A DNA stretch of 64,000 nt from contig CATNEN010000005.1 in assembly GCA_950097015.1 (NCBI GenBank), forward strand, positions 1,488,001 through 1,552,000, in the 5' to 3' direction. Position 1 is the first letter of the stretch; the number at the start of each line of letters is the position of its first letter. A program made the position numbers and the translations under genes. The stretch is from Macrostomum hystrix (lineage: Eukaryota; Platyhelminthes; Macrostomidae). Below are positions 36,201 to 46,793 of the stretch, in pieces. The notes beneath the pieces were generated by a model that was given only the letters and a program-made list of their open reading frames with translations, was not told the origin of the DNA and ran no database searches.

Positions 36201-39200
36201 AACTATACTAGGGATTCTGATTAGCTGAACCTACTAGGGATCTGATCAGCTAACTATACTAGGGATTCTGATCAGCTAACTATACTAGGGATTCTGAATA
36301 GCTAACTATACTAGGGATTCTGATCAGCTGACTATACTAGGGATACTGATCAGCTGACTCTACTAGGGATTCTGATCAGCTAACTATACTAGGGATTCTG
36401 ATCAGCTAACTATACTAGGGATTCTGATCAGCTGACTCTACTAGGGATTCTGATCAGCTGACTCTACTAGGGATTCTGATCAGCTAACTATACTAGGGAT
36501 TCTGATCAGCTAACTATACTAGGGATTCTGATCAGCTAACTATACTAGGGATACTGATCAGCTAACTATACTAGGGATTCTGATCAGCTAACTATACTAG
36601 GGATTCTGATCAGCTGACCCTACTAGGGATTCTGATCAGCTGACTCTACTAGGGATTCTGATTAGCTAACTATACTAGGGATTCTGATCAGCTAACTATA
36701 CTAGGGATTCTGATCAGCTAACTATACTAGGGATTCTGATTAGCTGAACCTACTAGGGATCTGATCAGCTAACTATACTAGGGATTCTGATCAGCTAACT
36801 ATACTAGGGATTCTGAATAGCTAACTATACTAGGGATTCTGATCAGCTGACTATACTAGGGATACTGATCAGCTGACTCTACTAGGGATTCTGATCAGCT
36901 AACTATACTAGGGATTCTGATCAGCTAACTATACTAGGGATTCTGATCAGCTGACTCTACTAGGGATTCTGATCAGCTGACTCTACTAGGGATTCTGATC
37001 AGCTGACTCTACTAGGGATTCTGATCAGCTAACTATACTAGGGATTCTGATCAGCAGACTCTACTAGGGATTCTGATCAGCTGACTATACTAGGGATTCT
37101 GATCAGCTAACTATACTAGGGATTCTGATCAGCTAACTATACTAGGGATTCTGATCAGCTAACTATACTAGGGATTCTGATCAGCTAACTATACTAGGGA
37201 TTCTGATCAGCTAACTATACTAGGGATTCTGATCAGCTGACTCTACTAGGGATTCTGATCAGCTAACTATACTAGGGATTCTGATCAGCTGACCCTACTA
37301 GGGATTCTGATCAGCTAACTATACTAGGGATTCTGATCAGCTAACTATACTAGGGATTCTGATCAGCTAACTATACTAGGGATTCTGATCAGCTGACTAT
37401 ACTAGGGATTCTGATCAGCTAACTATACTAGGGATTCTGATCAGCTAACTATACTAGGGATTCTGATCAGCTGACTCTACTAGGGATTCTGATCAGCTAA
37501 CTATACTAGGGATTCTGATCAGCTGACCCTACTAGGGATTCTGATCAGCTAACTATACTAGGGATTCTGATCAGCTAACTATACTAGGGATTCTGATCAG
37601 CTAACTATACTAGGGATTCTGATCAGCTGACTATACTAGGGATTCTGATCAGCTAACTATACTAGGGATTCTGATCAGCTAACTATACTAGGGATTCTGA
37701 TCAGCTAACTATACTAGGGATTCTGATCAGCTAACTATACTAGGGATTCTGATCAGCTAACTATACTAGGGATTCTGATCAGCTAACTATACTAGGGATT
37801 CTGATCAGCTGACTATACTAGGGATTCTGATCAGCTAACTATACTAGGGATTCTGATCAGCTGACTCTACTAGGGATTCTAATCAGCTGACTGCCTGACT
37901 CTACTAGGGATTCTGATCATCTGACCATACTAGGGATTCTGATCAGCAGACTCTACTAGGGATTCTGATCAGCTGACTCTACTAGGGATTCTGATCAGCT
38001 AACTATACTAGGGATTCTGATCAGCTGACTCTACTAGGGATTCTGATCAGCTAACTATACTAGGGATTCTGATCAGCTAACTATACTAGGGATTCTGATC
38101 AGCTGACCCTACTAGGGATTCTGAATAGCTGACTATACTAGGGATTCTGATCAGCTGACCCTACTAGGGATTCTGATCAGCTAACTATACTAGGGATTCT
38201 GATCAGCTGACCCTACTAGGGATTCTGATCAGCTAACTATACTAGGGATTCTGATCAGCTGACCCTACTAGGGATTCTGATCAGCTAACTATACTAGGGA
38301 TTCTGATCAGCTGACTCTACTAGGGATACTGATCAGCTAACTATACTAGGGATTCTGATCAGCTAACTATACTAGGGATTCTGATCAGCTGACCCTACTA
38401 GGGATACTGATCAGCTAACTATACTAGGGATACTGATCAGCTAACTATACTAGGGATTCTGATCAGCTGACCCTACTAGGGATACTGATCAGCTAACTAT
38501 ACTAGGGATTCTGATCAGCTAACTATACTAGGGATTCTGATCAGCTAACTATACTAGGGATACTGATCAGCTGACTATACTAGGGATTCTGATCAGCTAA
38601 CTATACTAGGGATACTGATCAGCTAACTATACTAGGGATTCTGATCAGCTAACTATACTAGGGATACTGATCAGCTGACTATACTAGGGATTCTGATCAG
38701 CTAACTATACTAGGGATTCTGATCAGCTGACCCTACTAGGGATTCTGAACAGCTAACTATACTAGGGATTCTGATCAGCTAACTATACTAGGGATTCTGA
38801 TCAGCTGACTATACTAGGGATTCTGATCAGCTAACTATACTAGGGATTCTGATCAGCTGACTATACTAGGGATTCTGATCAGCTAACTATACTAGGGATT
38901 CTGATTAGCTAACTATACTAGGGATTCTGATCAGCTAACTATACTAGGGATACTGATCAGCTGACTCTACTAGGGATTCTGATCAGCTGAACCTACTAGG
39001 GATTCTGATCAGCTAACTATACTAGGGATTCTGATCAGCTAACTATACTAGGGATTCTGATCAGCTAACTATACTAGGGATCTGATCAGCTGACTATACT
39101 AGGGATTCTGATCAGCTGACTATACTAGGGATTCTGATCAGCTAACTATACTAGGGATACTGATCAGCTGACTATACTAGGGATTCTGATCAGCTAACTA

Positions 39201-42200
39201 TACTAGGGATACTGATCAGCTAACTATACTAGGGATTCTGATCAGCTAACTATACTAGGGATACTGATCAGCTAACTATACTAGGGATTCTGATCAGCTA
39301 ACTATACTAGGGATTCTGATCAGCTAACTATACTAGGGATCTGATCAGCTGACCCTACTAGGGATTCTGAATAGCTGACCCTACTAGGGATTCTGATCAG
39401 CTAACTATACTAGGGATTCTGATCAGCTGACTCTACTAGGGATTCTGAATAGCTGACCCTACTAGGGATTCTGAATAGCTGACTATACTAGGGATTCTGA
39501 TCAGCTGACTATACTAGGGATTCTGATCAGCTAACTATACTAGGGATTCTGATCAGCTAACTATACTAGGGATTCTGATCAGCTGAACCTACTAGGGATT
39601 CTGATCAGCTAACTATACTAGGGATTCTGATCAGCTGAACCTACTAGGGATTCTGATCAGCTAACTATACTAGGGATTCTGATCAGCTAACTATACTAGG
39701 GATACTGATCAGCTAACAATACTAGGGATTCTGATCAGCTAACTATACTAGGGATTCTGATCAGCTGAACCTACTAGGGATTCTGATCAGCTAACTATAC
39801 TAGGGATTCTGATCAGCTAACTATACTAGGGATTCTGATCAGCTGAACCTACTAGGGATTCTGATCAGCTAACTATACTAGGGATTCTGATCAGCTGAAC
39901 CTACTAGGGATTCTGATCAGCTAACTATACTAGGGATTCTGATCAGCTAACTATACTAGGGATTCTGATCAGCTAACTATACTAGGGATTCTGATCAGCT
40001 GAACCTACTAGGGATTCTGATCAGCTAACTATACTAGGGATTCTGATCAGCTAACTATACTAGGGATTCTGATCAGCTGAACCTACTAGGGATTCTGATC
40101 AGCTAACTATACTAGGGATTCTGATCAGCTAACTATACTAGGGATTCTGATCAGCTAACTATACTAGGGATTCTGATCAGCTAACTATACTAGGGATTCT
40201 GATCAGCTAACTATACTAGGGATTCTGATCAGCTAACTATACTAGGGATTCTGATCAGCTGACCCGCACCTGCAGACGATTGACTTTCTCCATTTGCTCC
40301 TCGTAGCGCGCCAAAGCTGCCTCCAGTGGCTCCAGTCGCTCTGTCAGCTTGCGCTTCTCCTCCTCATAAGTAGCCAATCTCAGCCGTTTCTCGGCCAAAT
40401 CACGCGACTTAGATTCCGCTTCGTCTTTAACCTGGCGCAGGTGAGACAGTTCGGCATCTGCCGATTTTACCTGCTGATCGAATTCCTTTTTTAGATTGCG
40501 CACTTCCTCTAGGGCTTTCACGTATCTGGGCACAATGGGATAAATGAATGTAAGCGTTATGTATACGTTCTATGCTTTATTTCGTGTCTATCTCTACGTC
40601 GTAAATCTAGTTTAGGTCAGTCTTGACCTCCTGAACTTTTATTTAGGTCAGACTTAATGATTACAATAATTACCTGGGCTGCAGACAATGGCACATCATT
40701 TCGTGACACTGGACCCGCAGCCAGCGAGGAGGCAATTCTGCCCATTTCGCTGACTCCTGAGCACACACGCACACAGATACCGTACGCAGGCATACGCTCA
40801 CACAGGTGTGTACATCTGCCCTGACTTTCTCATCGTCAGGCAGTGTACACTCTCACTGTGCCTTGGAGGTTGGCCCTCAATGGCGTAAATTGCACGACAA
40901 GCCCCCAAGCCTTCTCTCCGCGGCTGCGCCCCGAATTAATGTGGCCTCGCCGCGGAATCGAGCTCAGTGACCTTGATGCGAGAGGCAAACGCGTTAGACC
41001 GCTCTGCCACCCGTTATGTCAGACTTATTAATATCCTAAATCTTGGCTAAATCTCCTAGATTTCAATTTAGGTCAGTCTATAAGGGCATAACCATTATTT
41101 TGAATCTGTGTTTATCTCTGAATTTCTATTTCAAGGTCACTAAAAATCCACAAGGAATATTGTATTCTGTTTTCTGTACGAGCTCGTATCTTTCGCATCG
41201 TAAACAATGAGAAACGACAGCTAGGAACTCACCTGGCACTGGCAAATATCTCATCAAATCGCTGCTTGACCAGTTTGCCCTCCATAAGTGGCCAATTAGA
41301 TTCCTCCTGGTGACAGAAGATAACATATTCTAGCACCGGTTTGGAAACGCCAAGGCTAATAGCCAGTTCCGCATCGATACTAGTGCACTTCTGATTCAGA
41401 CTCTGCACCTGGCCATTCGGTAGGCTGCGCTTTATTGTGGCATCCAAGGTGCGAACTGTCACAGTGCGCTGATGCTGCTTCTGGGTGGCTTCTAGACTGC
41501 GCGTGACGATCATCTGCTGCTTGAAGACGTCCATCATTTTGAGGCCAACCTTAGGAGAAATCGGTGTGGAGCGAATGAAAAAAAATTCTGTGACAGGTGA
41601 TAAAAATAGTAAAAAAAAATTTCAAATGAGCATTGGAGTGATTTGTCTTAAAAATCACGTGACAACTGGTCGTGAAACAAAAAATACAGCGTTTAGAGTT
41701 TCACGTGACATTGACACTGACCTTGAACTTGACACTAAAAACACCGCGTTTAGAGTTGTTTCACGCGTGACACACTTGACCTTGACACTCAAAACACCGC
41801 GTTTAGAGTTGTTTCACGCGTGACACACTTGACCTTGACACTCAAAACACCGCGTTTAGAGTTGTTTCACGCGTGACACACTTGACCTTGACACTCAAAA
41901 CACCGCGTTTAGAGTTGTTTCACGCGTGACACACTTGACCTTGACACTAAAAACACCGCGTTTAGAGTTGTTTCACGCGTGACACACTTGACCTTGACAC
42001 TAAAAACACCGCGTTTAGAGTTGTTTCACGCGTGACATACTTGACCTTGACACTAAAAACACCGCGTTTAGAGTTGTTTCACGCGTGACACACTTGGCCT
42101 TGACACTAAAAAACACCGCGTTTAGAGTTGTTTCACGCGTGACACACTTGGCCTTGACACTAAAAAACACCGCGTTTAGAGTTGTTTCACGCGTGACACA

Positions 42201-43075
42201 CTTGGCCTTGACACTAAAAAACACCGCGTTTAGAGTTGTTTCACGCGTGACACACTTGACCTTGACACTAAAAACACCGGGTTCAGAGTTTCACGCGTGA
42301 CACACGTGACCTTGACACTAAAAACACCGGGTTCAGAGTTTCACGCGTGACACACGTGACCTTGACACTAAAAACACCGGGTTCAGAGTTTCAGGCGTGA
42401 CACACGTGACCTTGACACTAAAAACACCGGGTTCAGAGTTTCAGGCGTGACACACTTGGCCTTGACACTAAAAAACACCGCGTTTACAGTTTCACGCGTG
42501 ACACACTTGAACTTAACACAAAAAACACCGGGCTTAGAGTTTCACGCGTGACACACTTAAAATTGCCATACAACCATGATGATAGTGTAGAAACGAAAAA
42601 CGCATGACATTCAGCCAGAAACATTTAATATTTCTACAGTCTGAAGAGCTGGCGATTTGGTTCTTGTTTCAGAAGATGCGCAACTAAAATTTGGCCCATG
42701 TTCTTGAGTTTCATGTGCATGAGTTGTTCTGTTTGGGTGCAGCAAAAATTGTCAGAGGGAATTCCCGCTCCTAGGTAGTTCTACTGTTAATGCTGTCCAT
42801 TTTTCTGATACCAATAATAGTAAGAATAGTATTACCTTAGCTCGAATAGTAGCCTCAGTAGTCAGTTTAGGATCATGCACAAATGATCCATTAGTTTTAG
42901 CTCCAGGCGGTAATTCACCTGTGGTGGCATACTTCAGGCACTCAATAATGGTGGTTTTACCGGCACCATTGGCGCCAACAATTAATGTAACTGGACGAAT
43001 GAAGTCAATCTTTTGTGGCCGGCTAGGTTCAAAGCTTCGAATGCCTTGAATGCTCAGTGTTTCTATTAGGGACAT
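23047..43075 (-). CDS. RAD50: RAD50 double-strand-break repair ATPase, 11 exons, complete
   Basis: SMC-like ABC ATPase of the MRE11-RAD50-NBS1 complex that senses, tethers and processes DNA breaks in the nucleus. Exons (minus): 42836-43075, 41233-41549, 40270-40525, 30616-31024, 28192-28544, 27713-27883, 26698-27083, 25736-26393, 24779-25435, 23916-24215, 23047-23370. Phases chain perfectly to 4071 nt, 1356 residues (human about 1312). Walker [10 protein letters not shown] is at 34-42, the Q-loop [12 protein letters not shown] is in exon 2, then a long Ala/Arg/Glu-rich coiled coil, Zn hook CALC at 722-725, returning coiled coil, ABC signature in GRCSAGQK (1242-1249), Walker B ILALDEP (Asp1274, Glu1275) and H-loop VITHDEEF. 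Start: an in-frame TAA precedes, and ATG at 43075 aligns with the family start ([11 protein letters not shown]). Coiled-coil exons are GC-rich within AT-rich or repeat introns. Introns make up about 80% of the span. Confidence 0.96.
23425..23510 (-). mobile_element. tRNA-like SINE remnant, RAD50 intron 10
   Basis: On minus, GGAAGGTCGGCAGTTCGACTC looks like an anticodon-arm end plus B box. Upstream GGGAGCATGTAGACC is a poor A-box match, and no complete cloverleaf can be drawn. Best read as a decayed tRNA-derived SINE head. Confidence 0.4.
23640..23882. repeat. 21-bp AT-rich tandem repeat, RAD50 intron 10
   Basis: About nine copies of AGTGCAGATGAACTTTTTAA-type units, becoming irregular leftward where AAAGTACA motifs recur back to about 23525. 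In frame it encodes a spurious KVQMNFL repeat on plus. Confidence 0.85.
24295..24748. repeat. ACAGACAGGCAA tandem repeat, RAD50 intron 9
   Basis: Irregular array of CTGACAGACATAC, TTACAGACAGGCAA and GAAATTATGACAGACAGGCA modules, about 12 and 24-36 bp in period. It fills most of the intron between exons 9 and 10 and begins about 30 bp from the exon 9 donor. Confidence 0.9.
25530..25665 (-). mobile_element. Two tRNA-like fragments, RAD50 intron 8
   Basis: On minus, GAGAGGTCGGGGGTTCGAAT and, further upstream, GAAGGTCCGTGGTTCGTTTC are tRNA T-arm/B-box-like. Neither gives a complete tRNA. Probably remnants of tRNA-derived SINEs in this short intron. Confidence 0.4.
25736..26393 (-). CDS. RAD50: RAD50 exon 8: zinc hook
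   Basis: The exon opens a few codons before [20 protein letters not shown]. Cys722 and Cys725 (CxxC, codons at 26351-26362) form half of the tetrahedral zinc site that joins two RAD50 coiled coils. The rest is returning coiled coil with heptad-rich [20 protein letters not shown] and an acidic DDKDGDEN insert. The acceptor is CCAAG|GG with a modest pyrimidine tract; phase (AA|G) and homology both support it. Confidence 0.93.
26495..26595. repeat. 17-bp short tandem repeat, RAD50 intron 7
   Basis: Five copies of AGATCCCAACCAATTTC, with one copy reading AGATCACAACC. This may represent an early stage of array formation compared with the larger arrays elsewhere. Confidence 0.8.
27150..27392. repeat. 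66-bp repeat with TGACGTCA-like motifs, RAD50 intron 6
   Basis: About 3.5 copies of a 66-bp unit containing GTGACGTCATCATG, AATAGCTGACGTCAGTTGC and ATTTTTAGAAACACTGCGG. Each unit holds two TGACGTCA/TGACGTCAG palindromic sites, the CRE/ATF consensus, spaced about 25 bp apart. It lies just upstream (transcript sense) of exon 7. Confidence 0.9.
27445..27700 (-). mobile_element. SINE family B, diverged copy
   Basis: Shares AACTCCGGAGCACACACGCT, ACATCTGCCCTGA, GCAGTGTACACTCTCA and TGTGCCTTGGATGTTGG with the 14.0-kb and 40.7-kb copies but is shorter and more mutated. The tRNA head is largely decayed. Confidence 0.65.
28546..29298. repeat. 25-bp minisatellite, intron 4 duplication copy 1
   Basis: Left copy of a tandemly duplicated segment. 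It has a unique left part (ATTGGAAATATTATTGGAGT and following 70 bp), about 23 units of TGGTACACTAGAATGGGATT plus TCTAA, and a unique right part ending GACCATGCATAAAAAATT. The left edge is at the 3' splice site of exon 5 (28545-28546). Confidence 0.93.
29299..30598. repeat. 25-bp minisatellite, intron 4 duplication copy 2
   Basis: Right copy of the same segment with identical unique flanks and a longer array of about 44 units. Between it and the exon 4 donor (30615) only about 17 bp remain, so nearly the whole intron has been duplicated. Variant units AGATATCCAATGG and GGGATTTCTAATGG alternate in recurring blocks. Confidence 0.93.
31066..40262. repeat. 9.2-kb, 26-bp minisatellite in RAD50 intron 3
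   Basis: About 350 head-to-tail copies of a 26-bp unit (CTGATCAGCTAACTATACTA then GGGATT). Each unit has the palindrome CTGATCAG and a CTAG. Variants such as GCTGACTCTAC, GCTGACCCTAC, GCTGAACCTAC, GGGAATCTGAATAG and the shortened GGGATCTGATC recur in identical order over long blocks. A block at about 31400-32200 reappears with an offset of 1937 bp (slightly altered by unit gains). No spacer or foreign insert was seen inside. It fills all but about 50 bp of the intron. Confidence 0.98.
40675..41015 (-). mobile_element. tRNA-derived SINE (family B), best-preserved copy
   Basis: About 340 bp in RAD50 intron 2. On minus it starts with a tRNA-like head GGTGGCAGAGCGGTCTAACG (A box) and GAGCTCGATTCCGCGGC (B box), followed by the body shared with 14.0 kb. 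The head resembles Leu/Ser-type tRNAs. The opposite end reads GGCTGCAGACAATGGCACAT without a clear tail. Confidence 0.8.
41233..41549 (-). CDS. RAD50: RAD50 exon 2: Q-loop
   Basis: Contains [20 protein letters not shown] then WPLMEGK and RFDEIFASA, the Q-loop region that contacts the Mg-ATP of the partner subunit. It ends in phase 2 and is completed by the AGA (Arg) codon split with exon 3, giving FASARYVKALE, which matches the family. Confidence 0.95.
41655..42562. repeat. 53-bp minisatellite, RAD50 intron 1
   Basis: About 17 copies of a 53-bp unit (CACGCGTGACACACTTGACC, TTGACACTAAAAACACCG and GTTTAGAGTTGTTT). Each unit carries a perfect palindrome TCACGCGTGA containing ACGCGT. A shorter 48-bp version (GGGTTCAGAGTTTCACGCG) forms a subblock at 42270-42440. 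It sits in the first intron, within about 1.5 kb of the RAD50 start. Confidence 0.96.
42836..43075 (-). CDS. RAD50: RAD50 exon 1: Walker A
   Basis: Eighty codons ending in phase 0. It contains GIRSF, the ATP-binding loop GANGAGKTT, then [14 protein letters not shown] and FVHDP, all hallmark N-terminal RAD50 motifs. A GTG codon lies two codons upstream of the ATG; I reject it as the start. The intergenic segment 43076-44005 upstream is AT-rich and shows no other feature. Confidence 0.95.
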
Positions 43076-44241
43076 TGCCACTAATTCAGCAACAATTTAT
43101 AGATAGAAAAATATAAATAGATAGGCTGCAATAGTAGTAAACCAAAAAGGAGTGAATTATTATTAAAATTCAGTTCACAGATAAAACTTCATACATTTTA
43201 CAGTTGTTTTAGATATTTTGATAACAACAGTTTTTAGTACTAAGTATTAGCAAAGCTTTCACTAATTAGTTTCTTATGTCAACTATAGATTAATGAAGAA
43301 CTGTGTGCATTTTATAATCATGTAAAATTTAGGTGCTAGAATGATTTTTATGGTTTCAATATCTAAAAAGGATTTCAATAAATTTTGTTAAAGCAACTAG
43401 ACTCCTTAGAATGTTTTTTAAGAGGTTGGTGCATTTATAACAATGTGTATAATTTCATAGTTTGTTTTGCCAAACTATATAAACATTTTTGTAAGCCAAT
43501 CTTGCAACTGAGACAAGTGTATTGAGGGATTGGATAACAAAAGTTTTTTTGGTTGTTTTGTGAACAAACATCCCTTTAATGTAAACAAGAGAAATAATAC
43601 ATTGAAGGAATCAAATAGTTAAAGTGAGGCGAAGAAATCAAGTAATACAAGGAGAATCCATAGAAATCCCAAGGCAATTAGATACAGTAGATCTTTGAGG
43701 GATTCTGGGCTAATGATTAATAAAACAAACCAGATTAGTTTTGCTTGGCTACCAAAATTGGTAGATTTGCTGGAAATGAGTACATTACAATTTTTTTAAT
43801 ATGACACACTCTGCACAACCCTATTGGATTTTTGCACAAAGATTACATATAGACACACGAAATTTTCATCATTTACAATAATTAGCAATAAAGAAACAAT
43901 TAACAAAAAATAATAAAGTAAATATAGTCCCCTAGCAAATGTTGCTTTATGTCCACATTGTGCCAACCAGCTTAGCCTAAAATATAGTAGTATATTATTA
44001 AATAACTAGCTTTTTTGCCCGTTGTTTTTGGGGCAGAAATTTAAAGCAAAGCAGTAAGCAATTCACGTCTCTGTATTAACTTTATAGTGAAGGTCACCAT
44101 TTATTTATTTACTGCATTAATGAAAAGTAAAGAGTTTGTTTAAGGGCGTTTTAAGTAAAAAATAAGTGAAAAGTTTGTCCAAACAGCCCCCTCTTGATTA
44201 CTTCTTTAGAAACATGTCTCTTAGCCACTCCTCTATACAGT

Positions 44242-44454
44242 CAGTGGCAGATCCAGGAATTTTGTTTTGGGGCGGTCTGTCAGGGGAGCGCCATGAGAAT
44301 CACAGAGGGGGTGCCAGCAGCCGAAAAAGGGCGCCAGGAGCCAAGAAAGGGCGCCAGTGCTGCGACTGGCGCCCCTGGTGGGGGCATCTTATTCCCATGA
44401 TTAAAATTTTGGGGGGGGCGACTGCCCCCCGCCCCCCCCCTAAATCTGCTTCTG
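44242..44454. mobile_element. hAT-type MITE nested in the Helitron, 8-bp TSD
   Basis: 213-bp element flanked by perfect 8-bp direct repeats TATACAGT (44234-44241 and 44455-44462). The ends are imperfect inverted repeats, CAGTGGCAGATCCA versus CAGAAGCAGATTTA (10 of 14 match). 8-bp duplications plus CAG termini indicate the hAT superfamily. It has no coding capacity and holds GC-rich runs such as GGGGGGGGCGACTGCC. It lies wholly within the Helitron, downstream of its helicase stop, so it inserted later. Confidence 0.82.
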
Positions 44455-44606
44455 TATACAGTATGCATGTACACGCGTATACATAAGGAAAATAGCCATG
44501 GCATAACAATAACAATGTCAAAGAAACAAAATTAAACTGTTTCAGAGTTCAGAGTTAGACAGGTCAAGGTCAATTTGTGACTACTTTTCTATTAATTGCT
44601 TGCGAG

Positions 44607-45240
44607 TCACCTCAAGGCCTGGGGATACACCACATTCTTCGTTCTTCCCCTTGGTGCGAAAATGAATAGGCCAGCTGGAGTTCCAACACGGGAGCAGGCA
44701 ACATAAAGCTGCCCATGCAAGAAGCAAGGAGTCTCCAGGTTGATGCCAGCCACCTTCAGCGACTGTCCCTGAGCCTTGTTAATAGTCATCGCAAAGCACA
44801 CTCTCACAGCCACAGGGAACTGCAGTCGCTTGAACTGAAATGGCAGGTCCGTGGGGATAATTGGAATCCGGGGAACGAACACAGACTCTCCTCTGCCAGA
44901 TCCAGTCATTATCGTGGCCTCAATCACGTGTGGGAAGAGCCGCCTGACTATCAGTCTGGTGCCGTTACACAGCCTTGGTGCATTCATGTTGCGGAGGAGC
45001 ATAATTGGTGCCCCAACTTTCAGCTGCAAGTTGTGCGATGGAGTTCCAGGAGGATCTAGAGAGTTCAGAAACTCAACAGGATACTCCACAGCGGTGTCAT
45101 CAGTCAACGTTGTATCAATTGACTTGTAGGTGAAAACTGCACCTGGCAACTCCTGAAGCAGTTGGTAGTTAACTTCGTTGGCGGCATCATTTCTAGGACA
45201 CAGAATTGCCCTCTCTGACAGCCAGTCAACGCCAGCCTCT
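44607..45240 (-). pseudogene. Helitron PIF1-like helicase C-terminal fragment
   Basis: Open for about 210 codons, from about WLSERAILCPRN through YPVEFLNSL, LKVGAPIMLLRNMNAP, LCNGTRLIVRRL, FKRLQFPVAVRVCFAMTINK, AQGQSL and GQLYVACSRVG to a stop at 44607. These are the C-terminal motifs of Helitron-encoded SF1 helicases. The Walker A part and the entire Rep nuclease domain are absent, so it cannot be autonomous. The fragment is still open, suggesting a fairly recent insertion or domestication; I favour the first. Confidence 0.88.
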
Positions 45241-45927
45241 CTCTTTCTTCTATCCCAGGCTGGCTGGAGAGAAATATTGACCGGAGAGCCCTGCGCACTG
45301 GGACGCCACCGCACTCACCGCACTCAGTCTCAGTGCTGCTTGGGGGCAAGTAGACAGTCTAGGGGTTTGGGCTATGTACATTCACAGCTTGAAATACAAT
45401 GTACAGTCTGGGGCTTCAGCGCCCGGGGAAGGGAGGGGGTGGCTGTAATAAAATTTGGCCCGCAGAGTGGCAGAGGGGAGTTGGGGTGGCTGTAATAAAA
45501 TTTGGCCCGCAGAGTGGCAGAGGGGAGTTGGGGTGGCTGTCCTCGGAAAACAAAAAGTGACTCACTTTGAGATGATGCAGCTTTGCTCTGGATTGAGTAG
45601 AGATGTTCAAAATTGCAGCATTGTTGGAAAACAATGGAATTTACTTGGAAGTGTAAGTGGATCAAATTTGGAGAAAATCTGACAAAGTGAGGCAACGATA
45701 TGTTGAATTGAGTGATTTTTTGACGATTTTTGAGCAGTTTTTTGCACTTTTGAGCAGGAATGAAATGATTTTTCGGGAATTTGAGTAGCCTATTGCACTC
45801 AGCGTAGGTGGTTTTAGGTATGTGCAAAGTTTGGTGCGATTTGGTTGAGCGGTTTCAGCGTCTATAAAGACAAAAGGTTGCACACACACAGACAGACAGA
45901 CAGAGTTTTCACTTTTATATATATAGA

Positions 45928-46793
45928 TTAATGTATTATAATTAAGTTATAGTTTCCTAATGATAGGCTAAAATAATGTAATAGCACGCTGCTTAGCTAA
46001 CTAGGACAAGGATTTCTCTGAATTCTAGAAAATGAATTTGCTGGCTTAGCCTAATCAAAAAGTAATGTACAATCTACATGCAATGGTCAACAGAAGCTGT
46101 TGAATTTTTCTGCTATACTAAATGCTAGGAATTTGCACTATTAAATATACTGATGTCTGCGTTATAAAATACAACAGCTAATAATTAGTTAGGCATAGTC
46201 ATTTAATTTCACTGCAGTCGAAAAATATTGAATAAAGCAAAAAAATAAACTTGTCAAAACAGAAAAGAAGTTAGGCTAGGCCCTAATAAAATTATTGAGA
46301 ACGGCAAAACTCAAAATACATTCGTCATTGTGTTGTGAACTTGTGAAATATTTTTCATTTTTAGATGCTACCTACTTATAGTTATGTTTACTGTGGTTGA
46401 ATAAAAGAATTTTACATTATCGTCACACTCACAGCGGAAGCGAACAACTATATTTTATCTATGGAAATGTCACGTGCACACTTTTAACCATGCATGCAGT
46501 TCTCAATTTAAAATAGGACGAAAGTGTTACACAATAACAAATCGTTTTTTACTTCTGCCCAATTGCTTTCAATAAATTAGCTAGTTAGTTTCGGAAACAT
46601 ATGAATCTCAGTATATAAAAAAACTATTTAATTAAGAGGAATAAAACTATTATCATATGTATGTTTCTATGTAAACCTGATTTTATGAAAGCTTCAATTT
46701 TTAAATACATTCCATTTTCTCTCGAATTCAAAGCTACGACGATTAAGTACGAGATTTATATTTTCAGCTCTTAATCACAATCAAAAAGCTTAA
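45928..46793 (+). other. 5' flank of GAS8, nothing recognised
   Basis: AT-rich sequence between the Helitron and the GAS8 start codon. It probably contains the GAS8 promoter and 5' UTR. No array, SINE or coding segment is seen. Confidence 0.45.

Larger units (their letters stand above)
44006..45927 (-). mobile_element. Truncated Helitron, 1922 bp, with recognisable ends
   Basis: On minus the element starts TCTATATATATAAAAGTG (5' TC) at 45927 and ends ...GCTAG at 44006, matching the Helitron CTRR end. An inverted repeat (TGCCC...GGGCA, plus 44016-44020 and 44031-44035) forms the subterminal hairpin 10 nt from the end. Flanking host bases are A on the 5' side and T on the 3' side, the expected AT target. 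Inside lies only the last part of the PIF1-like helicase, so most of the Rep/helicase protein has been lost. A 45-50 bp direct duplication lies at about 45437-45540. The element sits between the divergent RAD50 and GAS8 genes. Confidence 0.85.

Noticed and set aside
43073-43081. Upstream GTG as RAD50 start
   Set aside because: Eukaryotic initiation at GTG is rare, and the ATG two codons downstream aligns exactly with the known RAD50 N-terminus.
44166-44521. Small frames over the hAT MITE on both strands
   Set aside because: They run through transposon ends and G/C homopolymer runs with no family similarity.
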